Assembly (NCBI GenBank): GCA_947479475.1
Contig: CANJZW010000003.1
Location: forward strand, 54,533 to 118,532
Length of the DNA: 64,000 nucleotides
Reading direction: 5' to 3'
From: Chthoniobacteraceae bacterium
GTDB lineage: Bacteria; Verrucomicrobiota; Verrucomicrobiia; Chthoniobacterales; Chthoniobacteraceae
The notes beneath the pieces are model-generated. The model was not told where the DNA came from, did not search any database, and worked only from the letters and a program-made list of their open reading frames with translations. The translations under genes were made by a program, and so were the position numbers. This document shows, in pieces, positions 9,148-18,047 of this stretch (the stretch's first letter is position 1; each line of letters opens with the position of its first letter).

Positions 9148-9202
9148 TTATGGCTCCAGCCATCGTCCTATGGCTCCAGCCCCCGTCCTATGGCTTTAGC
9201 CT
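9148..9202 (+). repeat. 20-bp tandem repeat spanning the fliO start codon
   Basis: Two full copies of a 20-base unit (9148-9167 and 9168-9187) and a third partial copy (9188-9202) share the core TATGGCTCCAGCC, with CTTTAGCC in the third. Each contains an ATG (9150, 9170, 9190), but the 20-base period puts them in three different frames. Only the last opens fliO. Confidence 0.9.
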
Positions 9203-9711
9203 TCCGGTTTCGTTCTGCTTTTTACGCCTGCCTTTTTGCGGTGGGTGAGATCGCGGCGCGTGCCCAGGAGGCGGTGCATTCGACAGCGGGGACGCTTGCC
9301 GCGGCTCCCGTCTCTCCAAACGGAGCGGCGACTGTTTTAAATGGAGCCACGACCCTTTCGGGTGGGAGTGGCATTTCCATATTGGGCTACGTTTTCACCG
9401 TGATCATCCTCGCGGTGGCCGCGGCCGTCGTGTTGTTTCGGGGCGGCTTTCTGGGCGTGTTCTCGGGGCCGTCCAAGGCGGAGCGCAAGCTGCATATCGA
9501 GGAATCCCGCTCCCTCGGCCATCGGCAGCATTTGGTGGTCGCCTCCTATGAAGGGCGCCGTTTTCTTTTGGGGGTGTGCCCCGGTAGTATTGAGTATTTG
9601 AGCGGGTTGGATACCGAAGGGTTAACGCCTTCCGGCAGTTTCCAGGAGTTGTTGGCCGCGGCGCCGAAGGCGGCCGGAGACAAAACTGAACCTCAGAAAG
9701 ACGCCCCATGA
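9190..9711 (+). CDS. fliO: Flagellar biosynthesis protein FliO
   Basis: The 173-residue protein has an N-terminal signal-like segment (about residues 10-25), a second membrane helix (about 65-87) and a short cytoplasmic tail with the pattern ESRSLGHRQHLVVASYEGRRFLLGV that marks the FliO/FliZ family. FliO assists FliP assembly. The start ATG is the third in a 20-base tandem repeat. The gene overlaps fliP by ATGA and lies in the expected fliNOPQR order. Confidence 0.84.
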   Translation: MALAFRFRSAFYACLFAVGEIAARAQEAVHSTAGTLAAAPVSPNGAATVLNGATTLSGGSGISILGYVFTVIILAVAAAVVLFRGGFLGVFSGPSKAERKLHIEESRSLGHRQHLVVASYEGRRFLLGVCPGSIEYLSGLDTEGLTPSGSFQELLAAAPKAAGDKTEPQKDAP

Positions 9712-10541
9712 GAGTGTTAGTGCCCGTTTTTTCAAGCCTGTCCAGCGCGCCCGTCTTCCGGCCCCGGGAGAAGTCCCGCGTTTGGTCCGTGTTGACCCTT
9801 TGCCTCGTTTTCCTAGGCCTGTGCTGTTGCGTTACGCCGGCGTTCGCGCAGCAGGCGGCCGCGCCCGGTGGGGCCTCGATGACCATCTCCCTCGGCGGGG
9901 ATACGGATCCCGCCAACGTCTCGACAGCGATTCAGATCGTCATCTTGATGACGCTGCTGACGCTCGCGCCCTCTTTCATCCTGTTGATGACGAGTTTCAC
10001 GCGGTTTGCGATTGTGCTGGGTTTCATTCGCAGTGCTATTGGTCTGCAGGGGGCGCCCTCGAACCAGATCATCATCGGGATGTCGTTGTTCTTGACCATG
10101 TTCATCATGACCCCAACGGCCAAACGGGTGAATGACGAGGCGTTGCAGCCGTACATGAACAAGGAGATTACGACGATGCAGTTTGCGGAGCGCGCCTCCG
10201 GACCGCTGAAGACGTTCATGGTCAGGCAGACGCGTCCCTCCGAGGTGGACTTCTTTCTGGGGCTGTCGGGGCAGGGGCCTACGGCGACGGAGGATTTGCC
10301 GATCACGGTGGTGGTTCCCGCGTTTGTGTTGAGCGAGCTGCGGACAGCATTCCAGATGGGCTTTTTGATTTACGTGCCGTTCCTGGTGATCGACTTTCTA
10401 GTGTCCGCGACGTTGATGTCCATGGGGATGATGATGATGCCGCCGATGATGATTTCGCTGCCCTTTAAGCTGCTGCTGTTTGTGTTGGTGGACGGTTGGC
10501 ACTTGATTGTGCGTTCTTTGGTGCAAAGTTTTGCCTCATGA
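9708..10541 (+). CDS. fliP: Flagellar export gate protein FliP
   Basis: FliP is the core pore protein of the export gate. The 277-residue product has a leading hydrophobic segment ending near AFAQQ that looks like a cleavable signal, then four membrane helices. Diagnostic segments are MTSFTRFAIVLGFIRSAIG, MSLFLTMFIMTPT and the Met-rich SMGMMMMPP loop near the end. It overlaps fliO and fliQ, each by ATGA. Confidence 0.97.
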   Translation: MRVLVPVFSSLSSAPVFRPREKSRVWSVLTLCLVFLGLCCCVTPAFAQQAAAPGGASMTISLGGDTDPANVSTAIQIVILMTLLTLAPSFILLMTSFTRFAIVLGFIRSAIGLQGAPSNQIIIGMSLFLTMFIMTPTAKRVNDEALQPYMNKEITTMQFAERASGPLKTFMVRQTRPSEVDFFLGLSGQGPTATEDLPITVVVPAFVLSELRTAFQMGFLIYVPFLVIDFLVSATLMSMGMMMMPPMMISLPFKLLLFVLVDGWHLIVRSLVQSFAS

Positions 10542-10807
10542 ACATCGAACAATCAGTCGACATCCTCAGGGACCTAGTGTCTGTCGCGCTGACGGTTTCG
10601 GCGCCGATGCTCCTTGTGGCGGTGTCCGTGGGGGTTTTGGTGAGCCTTTTGCAGGCGGTGACGAGCATTCAGGAGGCGTCGCTTTCGTTTATTCCGAAAG
10701 TGGTTTCAATGGGAATCACGATGGTGGTGATGGGGCCGTGGATTTTAAAAACCCTGATGGACTTTACCATTCTGTTCCTCAACCGGCTGCCGGAAGCGGT
10801 GCGGTAA
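10538..10807 (+). CDS. fliQ: Flagellar export gate protein FliQ
   Basis: I set the start at the ATG at 10538, which overlaps the fliP stop by ATGA and gives the standard 89-residue length; the longer frame upstream runs into fliP. It has two membrane helices, with VGVLVSLLQAVTSIQEASL between them, the FliQ hallmark. FliQ packs around the FliP/FliR core of the gate. Confidence 0.95.
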   Translation: MNIEQSVDILRDLVSVALTVSAPMLLVAVSVGVLVSLLQAVTSIQEASLSFIPKVVSMGITMVVMGPWILKTLMDFTILFLNRLPEAVR

Positions 10808-10846
10808 TCTGGATGGAAGTGTTTTTTTGAGCCTGCTGCGTAGGTT

Positions 10847-11602
10847 ATGTTAAACGGGGATCTACTAGTGATGTGGTTTCTAGCATCGCTCCGGGCCACG
10901 GGGTTGATGCTCGTTTCCCCCGTGTTTTCCGCGAAAGCGGTCCCTGCGCCGATGCGGGTGATGATCGCCCTGTTTGCCGCGTTTCTCGCCGCGAGTGTTC
11001 AGCGTGCGCCCAAGACGTTGCCCGTGAGCCTAGGGGATCTGGTGGTGGCGGCGATGGTGGAAATCATGATCGGGCTTTTCATGGGGTGGGCGATCCGTCT
11101 CGTGTTGCACGGAGTGGAGCTCGCCAGCCAAATCATCTCCAGCGAACTGGGGTTCAGCATGGGCCAGCAAATCGATCCCATGAGCGACACCTCCGAAAGC
11201 GCCATCGGCCAGTTGCTCATGTCGTTCGGCTCCCTGCTTTTTCTCATCTCAGGCGCCCACCAAGCCGTTTTGGGGGCATTTCTGCACAGCTATGAAATTG
11301 CCCCCATGGGGGCAATGCGGGGGAATGAAGGGTCTGCCGCGATTCTGGTGGGAGCGACGGGCAAAATTTTCCAGGCTGGCATCCAGATGGCGGCGCCCTT
11401 GATCGCGGTGAACTTCATCATTTCGCTGACTTTTTCCATCCTCGGCAAAGCCGCTCCCGGCACCCACGTTTTCGGGGAAAGCTTCGCGGTGCGCATCGTC
11501 GTCGGGCTCACTTTGCTTGGGATGACGCTCACCCTCGCCTCCCAGCTTCTACTCACCGCCCTCCACCAGGCGCCGGAACTCATGCTCCGGGTGATTCCGT
11601 AA
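10847..11602 (+). CDS. fliR: Flagellar export gate protein FliR
   Basis: The 251-residue, very hydrophobic protein has about six membrane helices and the FliR motif GFSMGQQIDPMSDTSE at about residues 102-117. FliR contributes one subunit to the FliP5FliR1 gate. It lies between fliQ and flhB, as usual. Confidence 0.95.
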   Translation: MLNGDLLVMWFLASLRATGLMLVSPVFSAKAVPAPMRVMIALFAAFLAASVQRAPKTLPVSLGDLVVAAMVEIMIGLFMGWAIRLVLHGVELASQIISSELGFSMGQQIDPMSDTSESAIGQLLMSFGSLLFLISGAHQAVLGAFLHSYEIAPMGAMRGNEGSAAILVGATGKIFQAGIQMAAPLIAVNFIISLTFSILGKAAPGTHVFGESFAVRIVVGLTLLGMTLTLASQLLLTALHQAPELMLRVIP

Positions 11603-11615
11603 CGATTCGCAGGGA

Positions 11616-12707
11616 ATGGCTGATCAGGATAACAAAACGGAGGAACCGACGGAGAAAAGGCTGTCTGAGGCGCAGGCTGAGGGCCAGTTTCCGCGCGCCC
11701 CGGATCTCCAGACGGTGGCGATTTTGGCGGGTGCGATCTGGGCGGTCTCCGTGCTGGGGCGGGAGATTTCGGACAACGTGGCGTCGATTGCGGTCGGGAT
11801 TTTTTCCAATTTGGGGAAGACCGAGATCCGCCCGGAGGCCGTCGGGCCTTGGGGGATGTCCGCCCTGAAGACACTTTTGGCGCTCTCGCTGCCGCTGGCT
11901 CTTGTCTGCACGGTGGCCGCTATTTTAATGGGCGGAGTGCAGACCCGCTTTGTCCTTTCCCCCAAAGTGTTGGATGTCAAGTTTGACAAGCTGGATCCGG
12001 TGGCCGGGTTCCAGCGCATTTTTTCGATGCAGGGTTTGGTCAAGGTGATCCTTGATCTGTTGCGTTTGCTGGCGGTGGGCTGGGTTATTTACGGGGGACT
12101 GCAGAAGGTGTTGGCCGACCCGATTTTCTACACACCGGTTCCGCTGGGACGCCTGGGGGGCTTTATTGCAGAATCCGCCGTAATTCTGCTGTGGCGCTGC
12201 GTCTTGGCGCTGGGATTGATTGCCGCTGCAAATTACATCTACCAGTTTTTCCGGATCAAACAGAGCCTGATGATGACCAAGCAGGAAGTCCGGGACGAAA
12301 TGAAGCAGTCGGAAGGGGACCCCAAAATCAAGAGCGCGCTGCGGGCGATGGCCCGGCGGATTTTGCAGCGGCAGATGTTGAAGTCCGTCGAAACGGCCGA
12401 CGTGGTCGTGACCAACCCGATCCACTTTGCGGTGGCGCTGCGTTACGACCGCAAGGTGGAGGCCGCGCCGATGGTGGTGGCCAAGGGCGAGCAGGCTTTT
12501 GCCCGGCGCTTGAAGGCGGTGGCCGCCCAGTACGGGGTGCCGGTCGTTGAAAACCCGCCGGTCGCCCGGATGTTGTATAAATTTGGCAAAGTAGGGAAAC
12601 CTATCCCTGTGAATTTATATCATACAGTCGCGGAGATTCTTGCCTTTGTTTACAAGGCGAACCGCGACTATTTCCGCGATCTTCAACGAAGAAGAGATGA
12701 CTCTTGA
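11616..12707 (+). CDS. flhB: Flagellar export switch protein FlhB, NPIH variant
   Basis: FlhB sets substrate specificity of export and cleaves itself at an NPTH motif. The 363-residue protein starts with DNKTEEPTEKRLSEAQAEGQ, the FlhB signature, has four membrane helices, and a cytoplasmic C-terminal domain. The cleavage motif reads N267-P-I-H (bases 12414-12425), so Thr is replaced by Ile; the cleaving Asn-Pro pair and the His are kept. The rest of the domain (FAVALRYD, VVENPPVARMLY) is normal. Confidence 0.97.
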   Translation: MADQDNKTEEPTEKRLSEAQAEGQFPRAPDLQTVAILAGAIWAVSVLGREISDNVASIAVGIFSNLGKTEIRPEAVGPWGMSALKTLLALSLPLALVCTVAAILMGGVQTRFVLSPKVLDVKFDKLDPVAGFQRIFSMQGLVKVILDLLRLLAVGWVIYGGLQKVLADPIFYTPVPLGRLGGFIAESAVILLWRCVLALGLIAAANYIYQFFRIKQSLMMTKQEVRDEMKQSEGDPKIKSALRAMARRILQRQMLKSVETADVVVTNPIHFAVALRYDRKVEAAPMVVAKGEQAFARRLKAVAAQYGVPVVENPPVARMLYKFGKVGKPIPVNLYHTVAEILAFVYKANRDYFRDLQRRRDDS

Positions 12708-12740
12708 GCACGCGGCTTGCTTACAAGAAACGGCTGATCC

Positions 12741-14897
12741 ATGAACGAACTCGCCTTCCCATCCCCTGCTAAGATTCTCGAGAGTCTGAAAAAGGGCGAT
12801 CTTGCCTTCGTGGCGGCCTTGTTCGGGACGGTTATCCTCCTGGTGGTGCCCGTGGGCCCCATGCTTTTGGATCTTTTGCTGGCCACCAGCATCGCCATCT
12901 CCCTGCTGATCCTTCTGATCATCGTTTACGTCAAGGAGCCGGAGGATTTCTCGGGTTTCCCGACTCTTTTGCTCTCGGTGACGCTCTATCGTCTGGCGTT
13001 GAACGTCGCCTCCACCCGGTTGATTTTGGTGGACGGTCACGCCGGCAACATCATCCAGGCTTTCGGGGATTTTGTCGTCCGCGGAAACTACGTGGTCGGC
13101 GCGGTGGTTTTCCTGATTTTAGTGGTGATCAACTTCATGGTCATCACCAAGGGGGCTGGCCGTATCGCGGAAGTTGCGGCGCGTTTCACCTTGGACGCCA
13201 TGCCTGGCAAGCAGATGTCCATCGATGCCGAATTGAACGCCGGCCTCATTGACGAGGGGACCGCCACACGGCGCCGCCTCAAGATTCAGAAGGAAGCCGA
13301 CTTTTACGGGGCCATGGACGGGGCCAGCAAGTTTGTCCGCGGGGATGCGATTGCCGGGATTTTGATCACCCTGATCAACATCGTCGGTGGAATCGTCATC
13401 GGCGTGGTTCAGAAAGACATGCCGCTGGCCCAGGCGCTCAAGGTTTACACGCTGCTTTCGATCGGGGACGGTCTGGTGGCGCAGATTCCAGCGCTCGTCG
13501 TCTCTTTGGCGGCGGGTATTCTCGTCACCCGGGCTTCCGAAGACTCCGATCTGGGCAGCTACCTCTCCAAGCAGCTCACCTTCTACCCGCGCGCCATGGG
13601 GATCGCGGCTGGGATGATGGGCATCTTTGCCGTCGTGCCCGGGATGCCAGTGTTCCCGTTCCTTTCCCTCTCGATCATCCTCGGGATTTTGGCCTGGAAA
13701 TTAAAGAAAACGGAGACCGAAGAGGCCGAAAAGGCAGCCGTCGCGGCGGTGGCAAACGCCAGCAAGAACCTGGGCAGCGGAACGGCTCCCGCATCCGAGC
13801 GCCCCGCGGGAGATGGCAAACCCAAGGCGATTTCCGAAGAGTTTAAGAAACTCATGGAGGTCGACGTGCTTTGCATCGAGCTCGGCCTGGGCTTGGTCGG
13901 GTTGGCCGACAAAAAAACCGGCGGCGACCTTCTGGATCGTGTCACCGGCGTCCGAAGAAACTTTGCAAGAGACATGGGCATGGTCATTCCGCCCATCGCC
14001 ATCCGGGACAGCCTGGATCTGGAGAACTCGGAGTACCGCTTCCTCCTGCGCGGCCGCGAGATTTCCCGGGGGAAGGTGCTGCTCAAACACTGGCTGGCGA
14101 TGAACGTTTCCAACAGCCCGATCGTGCTGCGCGGCGTCGCCACGGTAGAGCCCGTCTTCGGGATCAAGGCCACCTGGGTGGACGACGAGGAACGGCGCAC
14201 GGCGGAAATCCACGGCTTCACGGTGGTGGATCCAAGTTCGGTGCTGATCACCCATTTGTCCGAGACGATGAAGCGCCAGGCGCACCTGATTTTGGGGCGC
14301 CAGGATGTGCAGACTTTGCTGGATTCCCTCAAAGAAACCCAGCCCGTGCTTGTCTCGGACGTGGTGCCCGACCCGCTGGGTGTGGGTGTCGTCCAGCGCG
14401 TTCTCCAAAACTTGCTCAGGGAAGGGGTTTCCATCAAAAACCTGCCTTCCATCATGGAAAACCTTGGCGATGTGGCCTCGCTCACCAAAAACCCGGACGA
14501 GTTGTCCGAACATGTCAGGCGCCGTTTGGGCACCTACTTTGTGGCGGAATACGAGTCGGAGCCCGGCATTCTCAAGGCGATCACGATCGAGCCGCGGCTG
14601 GAGCAGTTGCTGACGACCAAGGTGCACCGAACGCAGTTTGACGTCGGGCTCGTGATCGATCCGCAGATGGCGCAGCACCTTCTTCAGGAACTCTCCAAAC
14701 GGATGGCGGAGATGGCCGAAAAGGGGCTGGTCCCCGTGTTGATCACGACTTCCGAACTGCGCCTGGCCTTCCGCCGTTTCTTCGAGCCCTCTTTGGCGAA
14801 ACTGGTGGTGATTTCCTACCAGGAACTGCCCGCCCAGACTGAAATTCAAAACGTCGGGATCCTCCTGCCCCCGCCCGCGGCGCAAAACGCGGCATAA
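12741..14897 (+). CDS. flhA: Flagellar export gate protein FlhA
   Basis: FlhA is the ion-channel and docking component of the export gate. The 718-residue protein has about eight membrane helices in the first half; family landmarks are LYRLALNVASTRLIL (about residues 84-98) and GRIAEVAARFTLDAMPGKQM (about 138-157). A cytoplasmic domain of about 360 residues follows. An acidic, Ala-rich linker (around KKTETEEAEKAAVAAVANAS) joins the two. It starts 33 bases after flhB. Confidence 0.98.
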   Translation: MNELAFPSPAKILESLKKGDLAFVAALFGTVILLVVPVGPMLLDLLLATSIAISLLILLIIVYVKEPEDFSGFPTLLLSVTLYRLALNVASTRLILVDGHAGNIIQAFGDFVVRGNYVVGAVVFLILVVINFMVITKGAGRIAEVAARFTLDAMPGKQMSIDAELNAGLIDEGTATRRRLKIQKEADFYGAMDGASKFVRGDAIAGILITLINIVGGIVIGVVQKDMPLAQALKVYTLLSIGDGLVAQIPALVVSLAAGILVTRASEDSDLGSYLSKQLTFYPRAMGIAAGMMGIFAVVPGMPVFPFLSLSIILGILAWKLKKTETEEAEKAAVAAVANASKNLGSGTAPASERPAGDGKPKAISEEFKKLMEVDVLCIELGLGLVGLADKKTGGDLLDRVTGVRRNFARDMGMVIPPIAIRDSLDLENSEYRFLLRGREISRGKVLLKHWLAMNVSNSPIVLRGVATVEPVFGIKATWVDDEERRTAEIHGFTVVDPSSVLITHLSETMKRQAHLILGRQDVQTLLDSLKETQPVLVSDVVPDPLGVGVVQRVLQNLLREGVSIKNLPSIMENLGDVASLTKNPDELSEHVRRRLGTYFVAEYESEPGILKAITIEPRLEQLLTTKVHRTQFDVGLVIDPQMAQHLLQELSKRMAEMAEKGLVPVLITTSELRLAFRRFFEPSLAKLVVISYQELPAQTEIQNVGILLPPPAAQNAA

Positions 14898-14980
14898 CCG
14901 TGTGGTCTGAGCGTTGAACCGAGAAATATATAGTGTGAACGGTATTTGCAAACCAGTTGAAGCTGAGTTGATTTCCCAGT

Positions 14981-16084
14981 ATGTCTGAACAAAGGTACAG
15001 GTTTGTGGTTGGCTCCGCAGAGGAAGCCGTGAGTGTGTTGCGCCAGAGATTCGGCGCCCGCGCCCGCGTGGTTTCCGTCCGGCAGGTGGAGGGCAAGGGG
15101 CTCGCCCGGTTTTTGCAGGCTCCCAAACTTGAAGTGATCGCCGCAGTCGGGGATCCTCCAGCCCCCGTGCCCGCGAACGGTGCCGTGGCAAACGTTGCTC
15201 CCGAACCGGTGCCGGCCCAGATGCGGACGGTCGTCACAGAAATGCCAAGGCCCCAAAGTGGAGCCATGCAGGATAACCACGCGCCGGCGCCCGAGGCTTC
15301 CTTCACCAGTGCCAGCCGTCTCGTGCGTCTGTTGGAAGCGGGCGGCATTTCCAAGCAGGTGCTCTCCCGTCTTCAGGTTTATCCCTCCTGGTCCAGTATT
15401 GAAACCATGCCTCTCGGGCGCTCTTTGCCCGAGGTGGGCGGCCTCCTGCGCGCTGAATTTCGCACAATCCCCCGGCGTCCGCTCGGAGACCGTATTGCTT
15501 TTGTGGGACCGGCCGGCTCGGGAAAAACGACGGCTCTCTGCAAGCGTCTGGCCATGGACGTGTTTCTCCGGAACCAGAAACCTTGCGCCCTCAAGCTCGA
15601 TCTGGACCGTGCCAATCCCGGGGACGCGCTTTCCGTTTTCTGCGAAGCTCTTGGGGCCAATTACATTCGTTCCGCCTCTGAGGCGCCGACGCCCGGGCAC
15701 GGAAGGACCCTTTATATCGATCTCCCGGGGTTCGGACTCTGGGCGGAGGATGAAATGGCGGACATCCGCACGGCCCTCTCCCCTTTGTTTACCACAAGCC
15801 GGGCCATCGTCATCAACGCGGCTTACGATCCGGCGCTCATCCGCCGTTGTTTTGAAGTCGGCGCCCGACTGGAGTGCACCCATGTGGTGTTCACTCATTT
15901 GGACGAGCTGCAACACTGGGGCAAGATGTGGGACTTCCTGCTGCGCTCCGGGCTGACCCCGCTTTTCCTGAGCACGGGGCAAAATATCGCGGGGGATTGT
16001 GAAGAGAACGTGTTTGAAGCGGTTCTTTCACGAACCTTTTCCGGAGTTGGTTTGGAATCTGCTACTCACGCAGCGAGCGCATGA
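14981..16084 (+). CDS. flhF: Flagellar SRP-family GTPase FlhF
   Basis: FlhF is an SRP-type GTPase that sets flagellar position and number. The 367-residue protein has a basic N-terminal B domain (MSEQRYRFVVGSAEEAVSVL), a Pro/Ala-rich linker, then the G domain with P-loop GPAGSGKTT at about residues 175-183 and a degenerate IDLPGFG in place of the usual DTAG. The change at the DTAG site may weaken GTP hydrolysis or its regulation. No flhG follows; the next gene overlaps by ATGA and encodes a small membrane protein. Confidence 0.88.
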   Translation: MSEQRYRFVVGSAEEAVSVLRQRFGARARVVSVRQVEGKGLARFLQAPKLEVIAAVGDPPAPVPANGAVANVAPEPVPAQMRTVVTEMPRPQSGAMQDNHAPAPEASFTSASRLVRLLEAGGISKQVLSRLQVYPSWSSIETMPLGRSLPEVGGLLRAEFRTIPRRPLGDRIAFVGPAGSGKTTALCKRLAMDVFLRNQKPCALKLDLDRANPGDALSVFCEALGANYIRSASEAPTPGHGRTLYIDLPGFGLWAEDEMADIRTALSPLFTTSRAIVINAAYDPALIRRCFEVGARLECTHVVFTHLDELQHWGKMWDFLLRSGLTPLFLSTGQNIAGDCEENVFEAVLSRTFSGVGLESATHAASA

Positions 16085-16329
16085 AGTACTTTCTTCTCAT
16101 GGGGGGATTCGCAGGGTTTGCAGTCGTGATGATTGCCAGCCTTTACGCGGGTAATCGTCCTGCCACAGCCCTTCGGGACGCTTCCATTGGACTTTTTGTG
16201 GGGGGCTTCCTTTTCAGGATGCTTCATGCCGCGTATTTGGCGGGGATCAAGGGATGTATTGCCGATCGTCTGAAGGGCGGGCGCAATGTCGACAATTCGG
16301 ATGACGTGGAGGGGCCAAGAAGGGCCTGA
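16081..16329 (+). CDS. Small membrane protein between flhF and fliA, unknown
   Basis: The 82-residue product has two hydrophobic stretches (about residues 4-22 and 37-56) and a charged, probably cytoplasmic, C-terminus. I do not recognise a family. The ATGA overlap with flhF and the 21-base gap to fliA make it a genuine operon member. In most flagellar operons this slot holds the MinD-like flhG/ylxH; this protein has no ATPase motif and is not that. A role in FlhF membrane placement is only a guess from position. Confidence 0.7.
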   Translation: MKYFLLMGGFAGFAVVMIASLYAGNRPATALRDASIGLFVGGFLFRMLHAAYLAGIKGCIADRLKGGRNVDNSDDVEGPRRA

Positions 16330-16350
16330 GCCCGAGAATAGCCCCGGTTG

Positions 16351-17148
16351 ATGAGAGACCCCATGCAGCATCCCGAACACAATCCCGTTTCGCCCGCTAC
16401 GGTCGCGCGGACCTACCAGACGGAAGAGGACCGCACTCACCTTCTCGAGAGCAATCTTCCCCTGGTGAAAGCGGTTGTGGATAGAATGCGGATTTTTTTG
16501 CCTCCTTCCCTCGATTTGGAGGATCTTTACAGTGTTGGCATCACCGGCCTGATGACATCCGTCCGCAAGTTTGACCCCTCCCAGGGAACGCCCTTCGCGG
16601 GGTTTGCCGCTCTCCACATCCGGGGCGCCGTGCGGGACGAACTGCGGAAGATGGACTGGACCCCGAGGAGCGTTCGCGAAAAGGCGAAGAAACTCCGCGA
16701 GGCGATGGAAAACCTGGAGCAGCGCCTTGGGCGTCCCTCCCTGGAGACGGAAGTGGCCGAGGAGCTCGGAATCCCTCTGGAGGTTTATTGGAGCCTTCTG
16801 GATGAAATCCGGCCTGTCAGCTTCGTGCCGCTGGACGACGAACTTTCCGGCGAGGACAATTCGGAGTCCCGTTTTCACGAAAGAATCGCCGACGACACGC
16901 AGGAGGACGCTCTCAAAATTCTGGAGCGTCGCGAGATCATGCAGTTGGTGGTCCAGCAGATGCAAAAGATGCCGGACCTCACCCGGAAAGTGCTGGCGAT
17001 GTACTACTTTGAGAACCTCCGGCTTTCTGAAATAGCCGCCGTTTTCAGCCTCACTGAGGGGCGTATTTCCCAAATACACACGCAGGCGGTCTTGAGCCTG
17101 CGCAGTTTTGTCAGACGAATTAATAACAATTCAAATTTATGCTCCTAA
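16351..17148 (+). CDS. fliA: Flagellar sigma factor FliA (sigma-28)
   Basis: FliA directs RNA polymerase to late flagellar promoters. The 265-residue protein has region 2 (LVKAVVDRMRIFLPPSLDLEDLYSVGITGLM is spread over about residues 35-65), region 3 (WTPRSVREKAKKL) and region 4 with a helix-turn-helix (LSEIAAVFSLTEGRISQIHTQA). A TTG directly precedes the chosen ATG and another ATG lies 12 bases on, so the start is uncertain by a few residues. The 3' end overlaps motA by 10 bases. Confidence 0.94.
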   Translation: MRDPMQHPEHNPVSPATVARTYQTEEDRTHLLESNLPLVKAVVDRMRIFLPPSLDLEDLYSVGITGLMTSVRKFDPSQGTPFAGFAALHIRGAVRDELRKMDWTPRSVREKAKKLREAMENLEQRLGRPSLETEVAEELGIPLEVYWSLLDEIRPVSFVPLDDELSGEDNSESRFHERIADDTQEDALKILERREIMQLVVQQMQKMPDLTRKVLAMYYFENLRLSEIAAVFSLTEGRISQIHTQAVLSLRSFVRRINNNSNLCS

Positions 17149-17996
17149 TCGTTGGATACATCGTTGTCGTTGCCGGAGGGCTAATCGGGTTCATGATGGC
17201 CGGGGGGCACCCTGGTTCATTGCTGGTGCCCTCGGAATTCGTGTCCCTCGGGGGCCTCACTCTGGGGATGATGATCATCGCGGCCAGTCCCGCGGGCCTC
17301 AAGTCGCTCGTGACCTCCACCCTGAGCGTGCTTAAGGGCGGTTACGTGCAGAAAAAGGACGTGGAAGAACTGCTCAAGCTGCTTTACGAACTCTTTAACA
17401 CCGCCCGCCGCAACGGCCTTATCGCTCTGGAAGATCACGTGATGGATCCGAAGAAAAGCGCGATTTTCTCCAAGTACCCTACGATGACGGGCAACCATCA
17501 ACGGTTGGAGTTCCTGACAAACGGCCTCAAGCCGCTGATCGACGGCCGCATCAAGCCCGAACAGCTGGAGTCCCTCATGCAGGTCAGCATCGATGCGCAC
17601 GACGAAGAGTTGGACGAGCCAATTCATATTTTGCAGCTCATCGGTGACTCCCTTCCGGGTCTCGGGATCATCGCGGCCGTGCTCGGGATCATTCATACGA
17701 TGGCCATCGTCGACTCCGGCGCGGCCATGGTGGGTAAGAGCGTTGCCGCCGCTTTGACCGGAACGCTCCTCGGGGTGTTGGGGGCTTACGGCTTCGTCAA
17801 CCCGACCACGATGAAGGTGAAAGCCAACAACAATCTGGAGGCCCAGTACTTCAATGCCACCATGAAGGGCCTGTGTGGATTCGCCCTGGGAATGAACCCC
17901 ATCATGGCGGTCGAAGTCTCTCGCCGGTGTCTCGACCACCACCTGACTCCCTCTGCGGAAAAACTTGAGGAAATCCTCAAGGGCGCCGCCAAGTAG
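17139..17996 (+). CDS. motA: Flagellar stator proton-channel protein MotA
   Basis: MotA forms the five-subunit ring of the stator. The 285-residue protein has four membrane helices, the conserved cytoplasmic loop (KYPTMTGNHQRLEFLTNGL) and the Pro-containing third helix PGLGIIAAVLGIIHTM followed by a fourth at about residues 200-222. The C-terminus, NPIMAVEVSRRCL, is typical. The gene overlaps fliA by 10 bases, so sigma-28 and stator synthesis may be translationally linked. It is the only motA here, although two motB genes follow. Confidence 0.97.
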   Translation: MLLIVGYIVVVAGGLIGFMMAGGHPGSLLVPSEFVSLGGLTLGMMIIAASPAGLKSLVTSTLSVLKGGYVQKKDVEELLKLLYELFNTARRNGLIALEDHVMDPKKSAIFSKYPTMTGNHQRLEFLTNGLKPLIDGRIKPEQLESLMQVSIDAHDEELDEPIHILQLIGDSLPGLGIIAAVLGIIHTMAIVDSGAAMVGKSVAAALTGTLLGVLGAYGFVNPTTMKVKANNNLEAQYFNATMKGLCGFALGMNPIMAVEVSRRCLDHHLTPSAEKLEEILKGAAK

Positions 17997-18047
17997 GCTT
18001 CGCAGCCCGTTCCGACGCCCCATTGTCCACTGTCCACTGTCCTAATC

